Shown: piece after piece, positions 17,567 through 27,064 of the stretch
Layout of the letters: each line of letters starts with the position of its first letter
Numbering within the stretch: position 1 is the stretch's first letter
Origin: JBCCMQ01 sp039026235
GTDB lineage: Bacteria; Pseudomonadota; Alphaproteobacteria; Rhodobacterales; Rhodobacteraceae
Direction: 5' to 3'
DNA: 64,000 bases
Assembly (NCBI GenBank): GCA_039026235.1
Contig: JBCCMQ010000006.1
Span: 113,832-177,831, forward strand
Position numbers and translations under genes: made by a program
Notes under the pieces: model-generated
Seen by the model: only the letters and a program-made list of their open reading frames with translations
What the model was told of the DNA's origin: nothing
The model's database searches: none

Positions 17567-18790
17567 CTAGGCGCCCTTGGGAAGCCGCTGGCGCACCAGC
17601 TCTGCCCAGAGATGGGCGCCCAGGGGCAAAAGCGCGTCGTTGAAATCATAGTCTGCCGAATGCAGCGGGCGGCCGTTTGCGCCTTCGGTGCCATTGCCGA
17701 TCAGAAGAAAACAGCCGGGAACCGCGGCGGCAAAATGCGCGAAGTCTTCGGAAAAGGTCATCGGAGGTCGGTCGCCGTCGGTTTCCATCCCCAGGGACTG
17801 CGCGGCGTCCATGGCCCAGCCGGCGGCGTCGGCGTCGTTCAGCGTCTCGATAAACTCGGTCCGGAAACGCACGTCGATCTCGACATCATGGCTGGCGGCG
17901 ATCCCGGCGGCAATGCGGCGCATATGTGCTTCGATCAGACGCCGGTGGTCGGGCGAAGCGGCCCGAGCATCGCCCCTGAGCAAGGTACGGCCCGGCAGGA
18001 CGTTTCTTTGCCCGTCTGTTGCAAATTCGGTGACCGAGACAACGGCCCCTGCCGATGGCGGCAGTTTGCGGGACACGATGGTCTGTATTGCCAGGACCAG
18101 CTCTGCCCCCGGTGTCAGGGTTTCGCGCCCTGCGTGGGGCATTGAGGCGTGGCCGCCCTGCCCCCGGATCTCGATCTCAAAGAGGCTTTCGCTGAAACAG
18201 ATCACCCCGGCGCGGGTCGAGACGCGTCCCACGGGCTCACCCGGCAGGTTGTGGGCGGCATAGACCTCATCAATCGGGAAATCGCGCAGCACGCCTTCAT
18301 CGATCATGGCGCGCGCCCCCAGACCGTGTTCTTCATTCGGCTGGAAAAGAAAAACCACGGTGCCGTCGAAGTCCGGGGCGTGTGCCAAGAGCTGTGCGGC
18401 GCCGAGAAGCATGGTGGTGTGACCGTCGTGGCCGCATGCGTGCATGACGCCGTCATTGGTGGATCGATAGGCGAGGTCGGTCTTTTCGGTGACCGGCAGG
18501 GCGTCGAAATCGGCGCGGATGCCGATGGCGCGGTTGCCCTGCCCCGCCCGCAGAATGCCCACCACGCCGACGCCTTCATGGGTCTCGACGCCGCAATCGT
18601 GCAGCACGCCGGCAATGCGGGCCTTGGTCCACTGCTCTTGAAACCCCAGTTCCGGGTTCCGGTGGAAGTCGTGGCGCAGGGCGCGCAGGTCTTCTGCAAA
18701 GGCAGACACCGGCCAGTTTCCTTTCCGCTTTGGCGCATCGGCCGAACCCAATTCCGGGGGTTTTATTTCATCTTGGCTGAAAATTGGCAT
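17567..18790 (-). CDS. M20-family amidohydrolase (peptidase M20D type)
   Basis: This 407-residue two-metal hydrolase releases acyl or amide groups from amino-acid derivatives (hippurate/IAA-amino-acid hydrolase-like). Metal-binding and catalytic motifs are HACGHDGHTTMLLGA, the acidic NEEHGLGA and the dimerisation-domain GGHASMPH. The operon with diaminopropionate ammonia-lyase suggests that it frees diaminopropionate or a related amino acid from an N-acylated precursor; this is inference from context. It is divergent from an Lrp-type gene. Confidence 0.85.
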   Translation of the reverse strand: MPIFSQDEIKPPELGSADAPKRKGNWPVSAFAEDLRALRHDFHRNPELGFQEQWTKARIAGVLHDCGVETHEGVGVVGILRAGQGNRAIGIRADFDALPVTEKTDLAYRSTNDGVMHACGHDGHTTMLLGAAQLLAHAPDFDGTVVFLFQPNEEHGLGARAMIDEGVLRDFPIDEVYAAHNLPGEPVGRVSTRAGVICFSESLFEIEIRGQGGHASMPHAGRETLTPGAELVLAIQTIVSRKLPPSAGAVVSVTEFATDGQRNVLPGRTLLRGDARAASPDHRRLIEAHMRRIAAGIAASHDVEIDVRFRTEFIETLNDADAAGWAMDAAQSLGMETDGDRPPMTFSEDFAHFAAAVPGCFLLIGNGTEGANGRPLHSADYDFNDALLPLGAHLWAELVRQRLPKGA

Positions 18791-18824
18791 GAATTTGGGC
18801 CTAGTTTGTGCAAGTTTCTTTCAC

Positions 18825-19286
18825 ATGCACCCGCTTGATGACTTCGATCGCGCCATTCTGCGCATTTTGCAAAAGAACAACCGCACCCCGCAGAACAAGA
18901 TCGGAGAGGCGGTGAACCTGTCGGCGCCATCGGTGCAGCGCCGCATCCGCCGGATGGAGGCCGACGGTGTGATCGCCGCCAATGTCGCCATGGTGGACCC
19001 GGCGGCGCTGGGTCTGCCCCTGACGATATTCGTGGCGCTTGAGCTGATCAGCGAAACACCGGATGAGATCGACAGTCTGAAGACGACGCTGGGCGCGGCC
19101 CCCGAGGTGCAGCAGTGTTTCTATGTCACCGGAGAGGTTGACTTTATGCTAGTGCTCGTGGTCGAGAGCATGGCGGCCTATGAGGATTTCACCCGCCGGA
19201 TGTTCATGGCCAACGGCAATATCCGGAAGTTCAGAACCTTCGTGGCCATGGATACCATCAAGTCCGGTTCGGCCATTGGGATCTAG
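18825..19286 (+). CDS. Lrp/AsnC-family transcriptional regulator
   Basis: From the ATG at 18825 the protein is 153 residues, the standard Lrp size: winged HTH at about 3-60 (recognition helix LSAPSVQRRIRRMEADG) and a RAM effector domain at about 65-145. The frame could start at 18789, but that would overlap the divergent M20 gene and add residues unusual for the family. There is no clear RBS. Its position indicates control of the amidohydrolase/ammonia-lyase operon by an amino-acid ligand. Confidence 0.9.
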   Translation: MHPLDDFDRAILRILQKNNRTPQNKIGEAVNLSAPSVQRRIRRMEADGVIAANVAMVDPAALGLPLTIFVALELISETPDEIDSLKTTLGAAPEVQQCFYVTGEVDFMLVLVVESMAAYEDFTRRMFMANGNIRKFRTFVAMDTIKSGSAIGI

Positions 19287-19333
19287 CTGCCCGGCCAGGG
19301 CCAGCGTTCCGAGGCGGGCGACTGCACCGGGCC

Positions 19334-20416
19334 CTAGCGTACCTTAAGCGTGGCCAGTCCGATCAGCGCGAGGATCAGCGAGATGATCCAGAAGCGGATC
19401 ACGATCTGCGGCTCTGCCCATCCCTTTTTTTCAAAGTGATGATGGATCGGCGCCATCAGGAACACCCGCCGGCCGGTGCGCTTGAAGTAGGCGACCTGAA
19501 TGATCACGCTGAGCGCTTCGACAACGAAGAGCCCGCCGACAATGGCGAGCACGATTTCGTGCTTGGTGGCCACGGCGATGGCACCAAGTGCGCCGCCCAG
19601 GGCCAGCGAGCCGGTGTCGCCCATGAAGACGGCGGCAGGTGGCGCGTTGTACCAGAGAAAGCCGAGCCCGCCCCCGATCAGGGCCGAAGTGAAAATCAGG
19701 ATCTCACCCGTACCGGGCACGTAGTGGACGTCGAGATACTGGGTGAAGTCGACCCGCCCCACGGCGTAGGCGATCACACCCAGCGTGCCGGCGGCGATCA
19801 TCACCGGCATGATCGCCAGCCCGTCGAGCCCGTCGGTGAGGTTGACCGCATTGGCAGCGCCCACGATGACGATCATCGCGAAGGGGACGAAAAAGAACCA
19901 GAGATTGATCAGAAGGTCCTTGAATACCGGGACGGCCAATTGATTGGCGAGTTCCGGCGGATGTACGAATGACGCAAAAACCGCCGCCAGAGCCGCGATC
20001 ACCAGCCCGATACCGAAGCGGATCTTGCCCGAGACGCCTTTGGTGTTGTTCTTGCTGACCTTTGCATAGTCGTCGGCAAAGCCGATCAGGCCGAAGGCGA
20101 CGGTGACGAACAGCACCATCCAGACATAGGGGTTGTCGAGACGCGCCCAGAACACCGTGGCCACGGTCAGCGCCCCAAGGATCAGAACACCGCCCATGGT
20201 TGGCGTGCCCGCCTTTTCAAAGTGCCCCTCGGGCCCGTCATCGCGGATGGGCTGACCCTTGCCCTGACGTCGCCTGAGCAGGTTGATCAGAGGCTTTCCG
20301 AAAAGAAACCCGAAGATCAACGCGGTAAAGAACGCCCCTCCGGCACGGAACGTGATGTAGCGGAACAGGTTAAACGCGTCCCCGCCATCCGAAAAAAGGG
20401 TCAACCAGTAGAGCAT
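19334..20416 (-). CDS. mraY: Phospho-N-acetylmuramoyl-pentapeptide-transferase
   Basis: MraY transfers phospho-MurNAc-pentapeptide to undecaprenyl phosphate, making lipid I at the inner membrane. The ATG at 20416 (MLYWLTLFSDGG) gives 360 residues with ten transmembrane helices. Catalytic motifs FADDYAKVSKNN and NAVNLTDGLDGLA are intact, and the C-terminal HHHFEKKGW is conserved. It follows murF with a one-base gap. It is the last dcw gene here: the usual murD-ftsW-murG continuation is missing, and a convergent Lrp gene follows. Confidence 0.97.
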   Translation of the reverse strand: MLYWLTLFSDGGDAFNLFRYITFRAGGAFFTALIFGFLFGKPLINLLRRRQGKGQPIRDDGPEGHFEKAGTPTMGGVLILGALTVATVFWARLDNPYVWMVLFVTVAFGLIGFADDYAKVSKNNTKGVSGKIRFGIGLVIAALAAVFASFVHPPELANQLAVPVFKDLLINLWFFFVPFAMIVIVGAANAVNLTDGLDGLAIMPVMIAAGTLGVIAYAVGRVDFTQYLDVHYVPGTGEILIFTSALIGGGLGFLWYNAPPAAVFMGDTGSLALGGALGAIAVATKHEIVLAIVGGLFVVEALSVIIQVAYFKRTGRRVFLMAPIHHHFEKKGWAEPQIVIRFWIISLILALIGLATLKVR

Positions 20417-20417
20417 T

Positions 20418-21842
20418 TCATTCGCTTTCGGAAAGTTCCGGCGCATCGGTACGCGCATTTTTGACAAGCGCATCGACCACGCGCGAGACGTAGATGGATT
20501 TGGACCCTTTCACGAGCACCGTGTCGCCGGAACGAAGCAAAGGCGGCAGGGCTGCGGCCAGGGTATCGGCCTCAGCTTCCCACCGGCCCCGCCGGTCTGG
20601 GGGAAGCGCGTCAAATAGATGGCGCATCAGGGGACCCACGCAATAAACCAGATCGATGGCCGCCATGGCCGGATCGTCTGCCAGCGCCCGGTGCAACGCG
20701 GCGCCACTGTCGCCCAGTTCCAGCATATCGCCCAGAACCGCGATCCGCCGGCCGGACGCCGGTGTCGCCTGAAGAACGCCAAGCGCCGCGGCGACCGATG
20801 CCGGGTTGGCGTTAAAGGCATCGTCGATCAGTGCGATCTCGACGCGCGCGCCGCCTCGGCCGAAAACCAGCGGCTGGCGCGTGCCCCGCCCGGGCGGAGG
20901 GCGCCAGTCGGAAAGCGTCCGCGCGGCCCGGGACGCATCGGCGCCCAGCACCGCCACTGCGGCCAGAACGGCGGTCGCATTCTCGGCAAAATGGACGCCG
21001 GTGCAGGACAGGTGGAATTCAAGCGGACCGAGCGGTGTGGCCAGATGCCCCGTTGTCTTGTCCGGGCCCGGTGCGACGGACAAGAGCCGCCAATCGGCAG
21101 CGCCCGACCGGCCAAACGACACCTGGGACAGGCCGAAGCCGCGCGCGGTCTCAGCCAGGATCGGCGCTGTGTCGATATCTGCCGGACAGATGGCCGTTCC
21201 ACCGGCCACGACACCGGCAAAGATCGATGCCTTTTCGCGGGCGATGCCCGCCAGATCGTCAAAGGCCTCAAGATGGGCGGCGGCCACCGTGGTCACGAGC
21301 CCCACATGGGGTTGGGCGAGGCGCGTCAGCTGATCGATTTCGCCGGGATGGTTCATGCCGATCTCAATGACCGCGAAATCGGTATCGGGCGGCATCCGGG
21401 CGAGCGTCAGGGGCACCCCCCAGTGATTATTGTAGCTGGCTTCGGCCGCATGCACGGCACCCTGGGCGGCCAGCACCGTGCGCAGCATCTCTTTGGTCGA
21501 GGTCTTGCCCACGGACCCGGTCACACCGATCACGCGGGCGTCGCTTCGCGCCCGGGCCGCGCGACCCAGATCCTGCAACCCGGTCAGGACATCATCCACC
21601 AGAAGCAGGGGCGCCGACGGATCCACCCCCTCGGGCAGGCGGCTGACCAACGCGGCGGCGGCGCCGTTGGCTAGGGCGTCGGCCACGAATTCATGCCCGT
21701 CGCGGCGGTCTTTCAGGGCAACGAAAAGATCACCCGGTGCCAGCGTGCGGGTGTCGATTGAGACGCCACTGACAGACCATTTCCCGGTTGCGCGGCCCCC
21801 TGTGGCGGCGGCGGCGGTGTCACTCGTCCAGAGCGCCGTCAC
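20418..21842 (-). CDS. murF: UDP-N-acetylmuramoyl-tripeptide--D-alanyl-D-alanine ligase
   Basis: This cytoplasmic Mur ligase adds D-Ala-D-Ala to UDP-MurNAc-tripeptide. The 474-residue protein has the ATP-binding P-loop VTGSVGKTSTKEML at about 109-122 and the central-domain IEIGMNHPGEI. The C-terminal domain includes VLGDMLELG and ends in a short acidic tail. The start overlaps the murE stop (ATGA) and the stop adjoins mraY, which is tight operon packing. Confidence 0.96.
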   Translation of the reverse strand: MTALWTSDTAAAATGGRATGKWSVSGVSIDTRTLAPGDLFVALKDRRDGHEFVADALANGAAAALVSRLPEGVDPSAPLLLVDDVLTGLQDLGRAARARSDARVIGVTGSVGKTSTKEMLRTVLAAQGAVHAAEASYNNHWGVPLTLARMPPDTDFAVIEIGMNHPGEIDQLTRLAQPHVGLVTTVAAAHLEAFDDLAGIAREKASIFAGVVAGGTAICPADIDTAPILAETARGFGLSQVSFGRSGAADWRLLSVAPGPDKTTGHLATPLGPLEFHLSCTGVHFAENATAVLAAVAVLGADASRAARTLSDWRPPPGRGTRQPLVFGRGGARVEIALIDDAFNANPASVAAALGVLQATPASGRRIAVLGDMLELGDSGAALHRALADDPAMAAIDLVYCVGPLMRHLFDALPPDRRGRWEAEADTLAAALPPLLRSGDTVLVKGSKSIYVSRVVDALVKNARTDAPELSESE

Positions 21843-23362
21843 AACCGTTGGCCATCCAGCGCGGCGACCGCAACGCTGGCCTGTTCGGCATCATCGAAGG
21901 GAAAGACCTGATCGCCGATTGTCTGGCCCGTTTCATGGCCCTTGCCGGCAATCAAGAGAACGTCGCCCGCACCCAGCGCATCAACGCCGCGCAGGATCGC
22001 CTCGGCCCGGTCGCCGACATCGGTCGCGCCGTTGCAGCCTGCCATGACCTGGGCCCGGATCAGTGCCGGGTCTTCGCTGCGGGGATTGTCATCGGTCACG
22101 AAGACCACATCGGCGTTCTGCGCCGCCGCTTCGCCCATCAGCGGGCGCTTGGCCTGGTCGCGGTCGCCACCGGCGCCGAAGACCACGATCAGCCGCCCCA
22201 GAACATGGGGCCGGAGCGCGCGCAGCGCTGTCTGAAGCGCCGCGGGCGTATGCGAATAGTCGACGAAAACCGCCGCCCCATTGGCGCGCCGCGCCGCCAG
22301 CTCCATCCGGCCGCGCACCGTAGAAAGCTGTGGCAACGTGTTGAAAACCTGATCGGGATCGGCCCCCGCACCAATCGCCAGCCCCGCGGCCGTTAGCGCG
22401 TTTTCGGCCTGAAATCCGCCTATCAGCGGCAACCGGACCTGACGCGGCATGCCCTGCCAGTGGAACCGAAGATCCTGGCCCGTGCCGTCGAACCGCTGGG
22501 CCGTGATGCGCAGGGCAGAAGCGTTATTGCGCCCGACCGTGACCACATCGGCCCCGCGTTCGTCGGCAATTCGCACCACATCGGGTCCGCGTGCATCGTC
22601 GAGATTGATCACGGCGGTGCCATCTTCGGGCAGCACATCGAGGAAGAGCCGCATCTTGGCGGCGAAATAGGCATCGAAGGTTTCGTGATAGTCCAGATGA
22701 TCCTGGGTGAAATTGGTGAAGGCGGCGGCGGTCAGGCGCACGCCGTCGAGCCGTGCCTGGGCCAGCCCGTGGCTGGAGGCCTCCATCGCCGCATGGGTGA
22801 CACCCGCATCGGCCATCTCGGCCAGAAGGCCGTGCAGCGTCAGCGGATCGGGTGTCGTATGGGCCAGCGGCGCGGAAAAGGCGCCCTCCACCCCGGTGGT
22901 GCCCATGTTGGCGGCCGAGATGCCGAGACTGGACCAGATCTGGCGCGTGAACGTGGCTACCGAGGTTTTGCCGTTGGTGCCGGTCACCGCAACGACGGTT
23001 TCGGGCTGCTGCCCGAACCAGAGCGCGGCGGCATAGGCCAGGGTCTGGCGCGGGTCTTCGGCAATCACCACCGCCGCGCCACTGTCCGTAAGGCTGTCCC
23101 GCGCAATGTCTGCGCCGTCGCGATCCGTCAGGATGGTCGAGGCACCCATACGCAGCGCATAGGAGATAAATTCGGCCCCATGAAAGCGTGTGCCCGGCAG
23201 GGCCGCAAAGAGGTTACCATCCTTGACGTCGCGACTGTCGATGGCAAGACCGGTGACCGCCACCACCGCGCCTCCCGGCGCGTGGAGGCCCAGATCCGCA
23301 AGGCTGACTGCCTTTCCTGTGTTCGCACCGGCGCCCGACACGTTCCGCTCTGCCCAACCCAA
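21839..23362 (-). CDS. murE: UDP-N-acetylmuramoyl-tripeptide synthetase (meso-DAP type)
   Basis: MurE adds meso-diaminopimelate to UDP-MurNAc-dipeptide. P-loop VTGTNGKTSVATF and the meso-DAP specificity motif DDNPRSEDP are present, with GKGHE near the end. There is no ATG near the 5' end. A TTG at 23362 with AGGAG about 10 bases upstream gives 507 residues; a GTG at 23341 is an alternative. The ftsI stop lies 5 bases upstream of the TTG, so translation is probably coupled. Confidence 0.95.
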   Translation of the reverse strand: MGWAERNVSGAGANTGKAVSLADLGLHAPGGAVVAVTGLAIDSRDVKDGNLFAALPGTRFHGAEFISYALRMGASTILTDRDGADIARDSLTDSGAAVVIAEDPRQTLAYAAALWFGQQPETVVAVTGTNGKTSVATFTRQIWSSLGISAANMGTTGVEGAFSAPLAHTTPDPLTLHGLLAEMADAGVTHAAMEASSHGLAQARLDGVRLTAAAFTNFTQDHLDYHETFDAYFAAKMRLFLDVLPEDGTAVINLDDARGPDVVRIADERGADVVTVGRNNASALRITAQRFDGTGQDLRFHWQGMPRQVRLPLIGGFQAENALTAAGLAIGAGADPDQVFNTLPQLSTVRGRMELAARRANGAAVFVDYSHTPAALQTALRALRPHVLGRLIVVFGAGGDRDQAKRPLMGEAAAQNADVVFVTDDNPRSEDPALIRAQVMAGCNGATDVGDRAEAILRGVDALGAGDVLLIAGKGHETGQTIGDQVFPFDDAEQASVAVAALDGQRL

Positions 23363-23367
23363 ATCAG

Positions 23368-25149
23368 TTATTCTCCTAGCGATACCTTAATCTCGGACCC
23401 AGGTTCAATCTCGGGACGCACGCCAAGAAGCGGTGCCGTCCGCCGAATGATCTCGGCCGCCACCGGAACCGCCGTCCAGCCGCCGGTACGGCGGGGCTCC
23501 AGGCCGGATGTTTCAACGGGTTCGTCCAGCATCACTACCAGCACATATTCCGGTGCGTGGCTCGGGAAGGCGGCGGCAAAATTGGCGATGACGCGATCGT
23601 CATGGTATCCGCCGTTCTTGCGGTCGGGCTTGTCGGCCGTGCCGGTCTTGCCGCCAACCGCATAGCCGTCGACCTGCCCGAAGGACGCGGTGCCGCGCTT
23701 GACAGTTTCCCGCAGCATCTTGCGGATCGCCAAGCTGGTTGTCTCGGAAATCAGGCGCGGCCCGTTCTGGGGCGTGTCGCGGCGCAGGACCGTCGGCCGC
23801 ACCAGCGTGCCGCCGTTCACCAGTGCCGCGTACCCGGCTGCCATGTGCAGTGGACTGGTCGATAGCCCGTGGCCGTAAGAAATGGTCATGGTCGAAATTT
23901 CCGACCAGTTCGGAGGCAAGAGCGGCTTGCCCGAGGCCGCTTCGGACAGCTCGATGGGGCTGACATCCAGAAGACCGGCCGATTGAAGGAAGTCCCGCTG
24001 CCGCGCCGCGCCGATATCGACCGCCATCCGCGCCGTTCCGATGTTGGACGACTTGACGATGATGTCGGTCACCGACAGCTCGGGGCCGTAGTTGCGGAAA
24101 TCGCGGATCCGGTATCGACCCCAGATCAGCGGGCCCTTAGTGTTGATCATTGTGGCGGGGGAAACCAGCCCCAGTTCAATTGCCTGGGCGGCCGTGAAGG
24201 GCTTGAAGGTCGATCCAAGCTCAAAGACGCCCTGAACGGCCCGATTGAACATCGGATTGTCGGCAGGATCCTTGCCGGTCAGGTGCACGGGACGCTTGTT
24301 GGGATCGAAATCGGGCAGGCTGACCATCGAGATCACCTCGCCCGTGTGCACATCCATCAGGATTGCGGCCGCCGCCCGCGCATTCATCAGTTTCATGCCG
24401 CCGTGCAGGACCTGTTCGGTCGCGGTCTGGATCGACAGATCAATCGAAAGCTCGAGCGGCCTGTCGCCCCGGGACGGATCACGCAGGGCATCGTCAAAGG
24501 CGCGCTCAACCCCGGCGGTCCCAATGACCTCGGCTGATTGCACGTCTTCGCGGCCGAAGGATGTGCCACCCAGAATATGCGCCGCCAGGCGACCGTTCGG
24601 GTAAAGGCGCATCTCGCGCGGACCGAACTGTAGGCCGGGCTCGCCGATATCATGGACCTGCTGCATTTGTTCAGGTGATAACGTTTTGCGAATCCACAGA
24701 AATTTTCGCTTGCCTGTGAAGTCGGCCAGAAGTTTTTCGGGATCGAGATCCGGGAAGATCCGCGCCAGTTCACTGGCGGTGCGCGCCTTGTCCACCATGC
24801 GGGGTGGCTGGGCATAAAGCGAATGGGTCCCGATGTTGGTGGCCAGGATCCGGCCCCTCCTGTCGACGATATCGGCGCGTTCGGACAGGATGGACGCCGT
24901 CGAGGCGGCGGCCCGCGGTTCAACCGCTTCCGAGGAGGCCAGAACGCCCATGCGTGCACCCACCGCCGAGAAAGCGACGAAAAACATCACGCTTAGGACC
25001 AGCAGGCGCCCTTCGGCCCGGGACCGCGCCGCGTCGCGGATCACCTCATGGCGGGCGCGCAGGTTCTCGCGCTCGATCGCGTCGGGGTTTTCGCCCTTTT
25101 GTCGGGCCGCCAAAACACGCGCCAGCGGGCGCAGAGGGATCCGTTTCAC
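23368..25149 (-). CDS. ftsI: Penicillin-binding protein 3 (division transpeptidase)
   Basis: FtsI cross-links septal peptidoglycan. The 593-residue class B PBP has a short cytoplasmic N-terminus, one transmembrane anchor at about 48-70, a PBP dimerisation domain, and a transpeptidase domain with SxxK in STFKP, SxN in SSNIG and KTG in GGKTGTADKP. It overlaps ftsL by four bases and sits between ftsL and murE, as in other dcw clusters. Confidence 0.96.
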   Translation of the reverse strand: MKRIPLRPLARVLAARQKGENPDAIERENLRARHEVIRDAARSRAEGRLLVLSVMFFVAFSAVGARMGVLASSEAVEPRAAASTASILSERADIVDRRGRILATNIGTHSLYAQPPRMVDKARTASELARIFPDLDPEKLLADFTGKRKFLWIRKTLSPEQMQQVHDIGEPGLQFGPREMRLYPNGRLAAHILGGTSFGREDVQSAEVIGTAGVERAFDDALRDPSRGDRPLELSIDLSIQTATEQVLHGGMKLMNARAAAAILMDVHTGEVISMVSLPDFDPNKRPVHLTGKDPADNPMFNRAVQGVFELGSTFKPFTAAQAIELGLVSPATMINTKGPLIWGRYRIRDFRNYGPELSVTDIIVKSSNIGTARMAVDIGAARQRDFLQSAGLLDVSPIELSEAASGKPLLPPNWSEISTMTISYGHGLSTSPLHMAAGYAALVNGGTLVRPTVLRRDTPQNGPRLISETTSLAIRKMLRETVKRGTASFGQVDGYAVGGKTGTADKPDRKNGGYHDDRVIANFAAAFPSHAPEYVLVVMLDEPVETSGLEPRRTGGWTAVPVAAEIIRRTAPLLGVRPEIEPGSEIKVSLGE

Positions 25150-25505
25150 GGGCGGGCCTCCTGCGTGTCGTCGGCCCTTCCCGCCAGCCAGATGGCATCC
25201 CAGTCGCGCGGCAGAACCGGACCGGGCATGGCAATCGCATCAATCTCACCGAAATGGTCGGGCGTGATCGGCAGCAGGCCCAGACGGTCGAAGTTCATGA
25301 ACGCAAGTTCTCGCAGGCGTTCCGGACGGTTCAGGTAGGCCCATTCCGCGCGCAGGATCGACAGCCGTTCGCGTTCATGCCCGATGGCAACATGCAGCTT
25401 TTCCACTTCGCGCAGGGCGGCCTGGGTCGCATAGTTCTGCTGGTAGGCCCAGACAGCGAGTGCCATGACGGTGAGGGAAGCGATGATATACATCAGCGAC
25501 CGCAT
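25146..25505 (-). CDS. ftsL: Cell division protein FtsL
   Basis: This 119-residue bitopic protein has an N-terminal transmembrane helix (residues 2-20) and a periplasmic coiled coil at about 25-55 that contains ERERLSILRAEWAYLNRPERL-like heptads. Sequence conservation in FtsL is low; position between rsmH and ftsI, size and topology make the call. It recruits the division synthase together with FtsB. Confidence 0.88.
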   Translation of the reverse strand: MRSLMYIIASLTVMALAVWAYQQNYATQAALREVEKLHVAIGHERERLSILRAEWAYLNRPERLRELAFMNFDRLGLLPITPDHFGEIDAIAMPGPVLPRDWDAIWLAGRADDTQEARP

Positions 25506-25508
25506 GAT

Positions 25509-26516
25509 CTAAGCCCCTTTATTCATAGCAATTTTCGGCAATCCCAGCGCGGCGCGGTCGGGCGGAGAAGCTGGCGCATCGGTGCGCCGGGCGATCCTGA
25601 GAAGGGCCGAACGGGCGCGCGGGTTTGCGGCCAGTTCCTCGGCATCGGGCGCCACGGCGGCGCGGGTCACCCGCGTCCAGGTGGGACGACGCGCATCGCC
25701 TGGCAGAGCCGGCGCGTGGCGGTTTTCGCCGCCAGCGGCACCCGCCCCCTGCTGCATGAAGCGCTTGACCACCCGGTCCTCCATGGAATGGAAGCTGACG
25801 ACAGCCAAGATCCCGCCCGGACCCAGTGCACGCTCTGCCGCCTCCAGACCCCGGGCGAGTTGACCGAATTCGTCATTCACCGCGATCCGGAGCGCCTGAA
25901 AGCTGCGCGTGGCCGGGTGGGATTGGCCCGGTTTGGCCCGCGGCAGGCAACGTTCGACAATGGAGGCAAGGGCGCGCGTGCCCGCGATCGGCGCATCCGT
26001 GCGCGCCTTGACAATGGCGCGCGCGATGCGGCGCGATGCGCGCTCTTCACCGTAGTGGTAGAGGATGTCGGCGATCTCGGCCTCGGCTGTATTGTTCACA
26101 AGGTCGGCCGCCGTTGGTCCGCTGGCGCCCATGCGCATATCAAGCGGCCCGTCGCGCATAAAAGAAAACCCGCGTTCAGCCTGATCAAGCTGCATCGAGG
26201 ATACGCCGAGATCCAGCACGACGCCCGCTGCACGTTCGGCATGCCGGTCCAGATGATCGAAGGTATCCTCGATCAACTCCAGCCGGTTCCCAAAACCTGC
26301 CGCCCAGGACGCCGCCAAGGTCAGAACGGACGGATCCCGGTCTATGCCGATCACGCGTTCGGCGCCCGCGTCGAGCAAAGCCCGCGCATAGCCACCGGCG
26401 CCGAAGGTGCCATCGACCCAAAGGCCCGCCACCGGTGCGGCCAGCCGCAGGATCGGTTCCAGAAGAACGGGGATATGGGGGCGATCATCGGTCTCTTGGG
26501 ACGCCGATGCCGCCAT
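25509..26516 (-). CDS. rsmH: 16S rRNA (cytosine(1402)-N(4))-methyltransferase
   Basis: This SAM-dependent enzyme methylates C1402 in the ribosomal decoding centre. The ATG at 26516, 1 bp after the mraZ stop, gives 335 residues. SAM-binding motif VDGTFGAGGYARALL is near the N-terminus; LDLGVSSMQLD and the C-terminal VVSFHSMEDRVVKRFM are family hallmarks. The open frame extends upstream to 26885, but that part overlaps mraZ out of frame and has no family similarity. Confidence 0.96.
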   Translation of the reverse strand: MAASASQETDDRPHIPVLLEPILRLAAPVAGLWVDGTFGAGGYARALLDAGAERVIGIDRDPSVLTLAASWAAGFGNRLELIEDTFDHLDRHAERAAGVVLDLGVSSMQLDQAERGFSFMRDGPLDMRMGASGPTAADLVNNTAEAEIADILYHYGEERASRRIARAIVKARTDAPIAGTRALASIVERCLPRAKPGQSHPATRSFQALRIAVNDEFGQLARGLEAAERALGPGGILAVVSFHSMEDRVVKRFMQQGAGAAGGENRHAPALPGDARRPTWTRVTRAAVAPDAEELAANPRARSALLRIARRTDAPASPPDRAALGLPKIAMNKGA

Positions 26517-26517
26517 C

Positions 26518-27021
26518 TCAGCCGTCCTGCGACTGATCGAGCAGGATAAGAGGGTCGAAGTCTTCCGGCAGATCTTCGAGCCAGGCCTCGGTCTTTGAAA
26601 GCTCTTCGGCCTCATAGGTTTCAGGCTTCCAGACCTGAAATGTGTCGCCCGCGCCGATAAAGAAGGCCTCAGCTTCCAGCGCAATCTTGGCGCGCAGCTT
26701 GGCGGGCAGAACCAAACGGCCGGTTTCATCGACGTTGGTTGGGAAAGAGTGTCCGTGAAACAGGCGCTGCAGCATCTTGCGCGCCTGGCTGCCGCGCGGC
26801 AATGCCTCGATCTTGGCATCGACCTCGGCAATCGCGTCGATGGTATAGCATTCGAGATAGGTGCGGCGGTGATCACCGTAGACAATGACCAGGTTGGGGT
26901 TCAGGCCTTCGGTCCATTCGGGATCTCCCGCCTCGAGCACGCGGCGAAACGAGGCCGGAATCGACACACGGCCTTTCGTGTCCACCTTGTGGTGGCTTTC
27001 ACCTCTGAACCTGCGAACCAC
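26518..27021 (-). CDS. mraZ: Transcriptional regulator MraZ
   Basis: MraZ is a ring-forming regulator of the dcw operon built from two AbrB-like domains. This 167-residue protein shows the repeats with KVDTKGRVSIPASFR in the first domain and DETGRLVLPAKLR in the second. The start is GTG at 27021, with a purine-rich AAAGGAAAAAGG upstream. It is the first gene of the division cluster; candidate MraZ boxes and a long hairpin lie in the 595-bp upstream gap. Confidence 0.95.
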   Translation of the reverse strand: MVRRFRGESHHKVDTKGRVSIPASFRRVLEAGDPEWTEGLNPNLVIVYGDHRRTYLECYTIDAIAEVDAKIEALPRGSQARKMLQRLFHGHSFPTNVDETGRLVLPAKLRAKIALEAEAFFIGAGDTFQVWKPETYEAEELSKTEAWLEDLPEDFDPLILLDQSQDG

Positions 27022-27064
27022 TGTCCCGCGGCCTTTTTCCTTTCACCCCAGGCCAATTCCAGGG

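Noticed and set aside
16346..18145. Plus-strand open frame of about 599 codons
   Set aside because: It lies antisense to the ammonia-lyase and amidohydrolase genes, is rich in His/Arg/Gly from GC-rich third positions, and has no family motif.
24804..26549. Plus-strand open frame of 581 codons over the dcw genes
   Set aside because: It is antisense to ftsI, ftsL and rsmH and has no recognisable domain.
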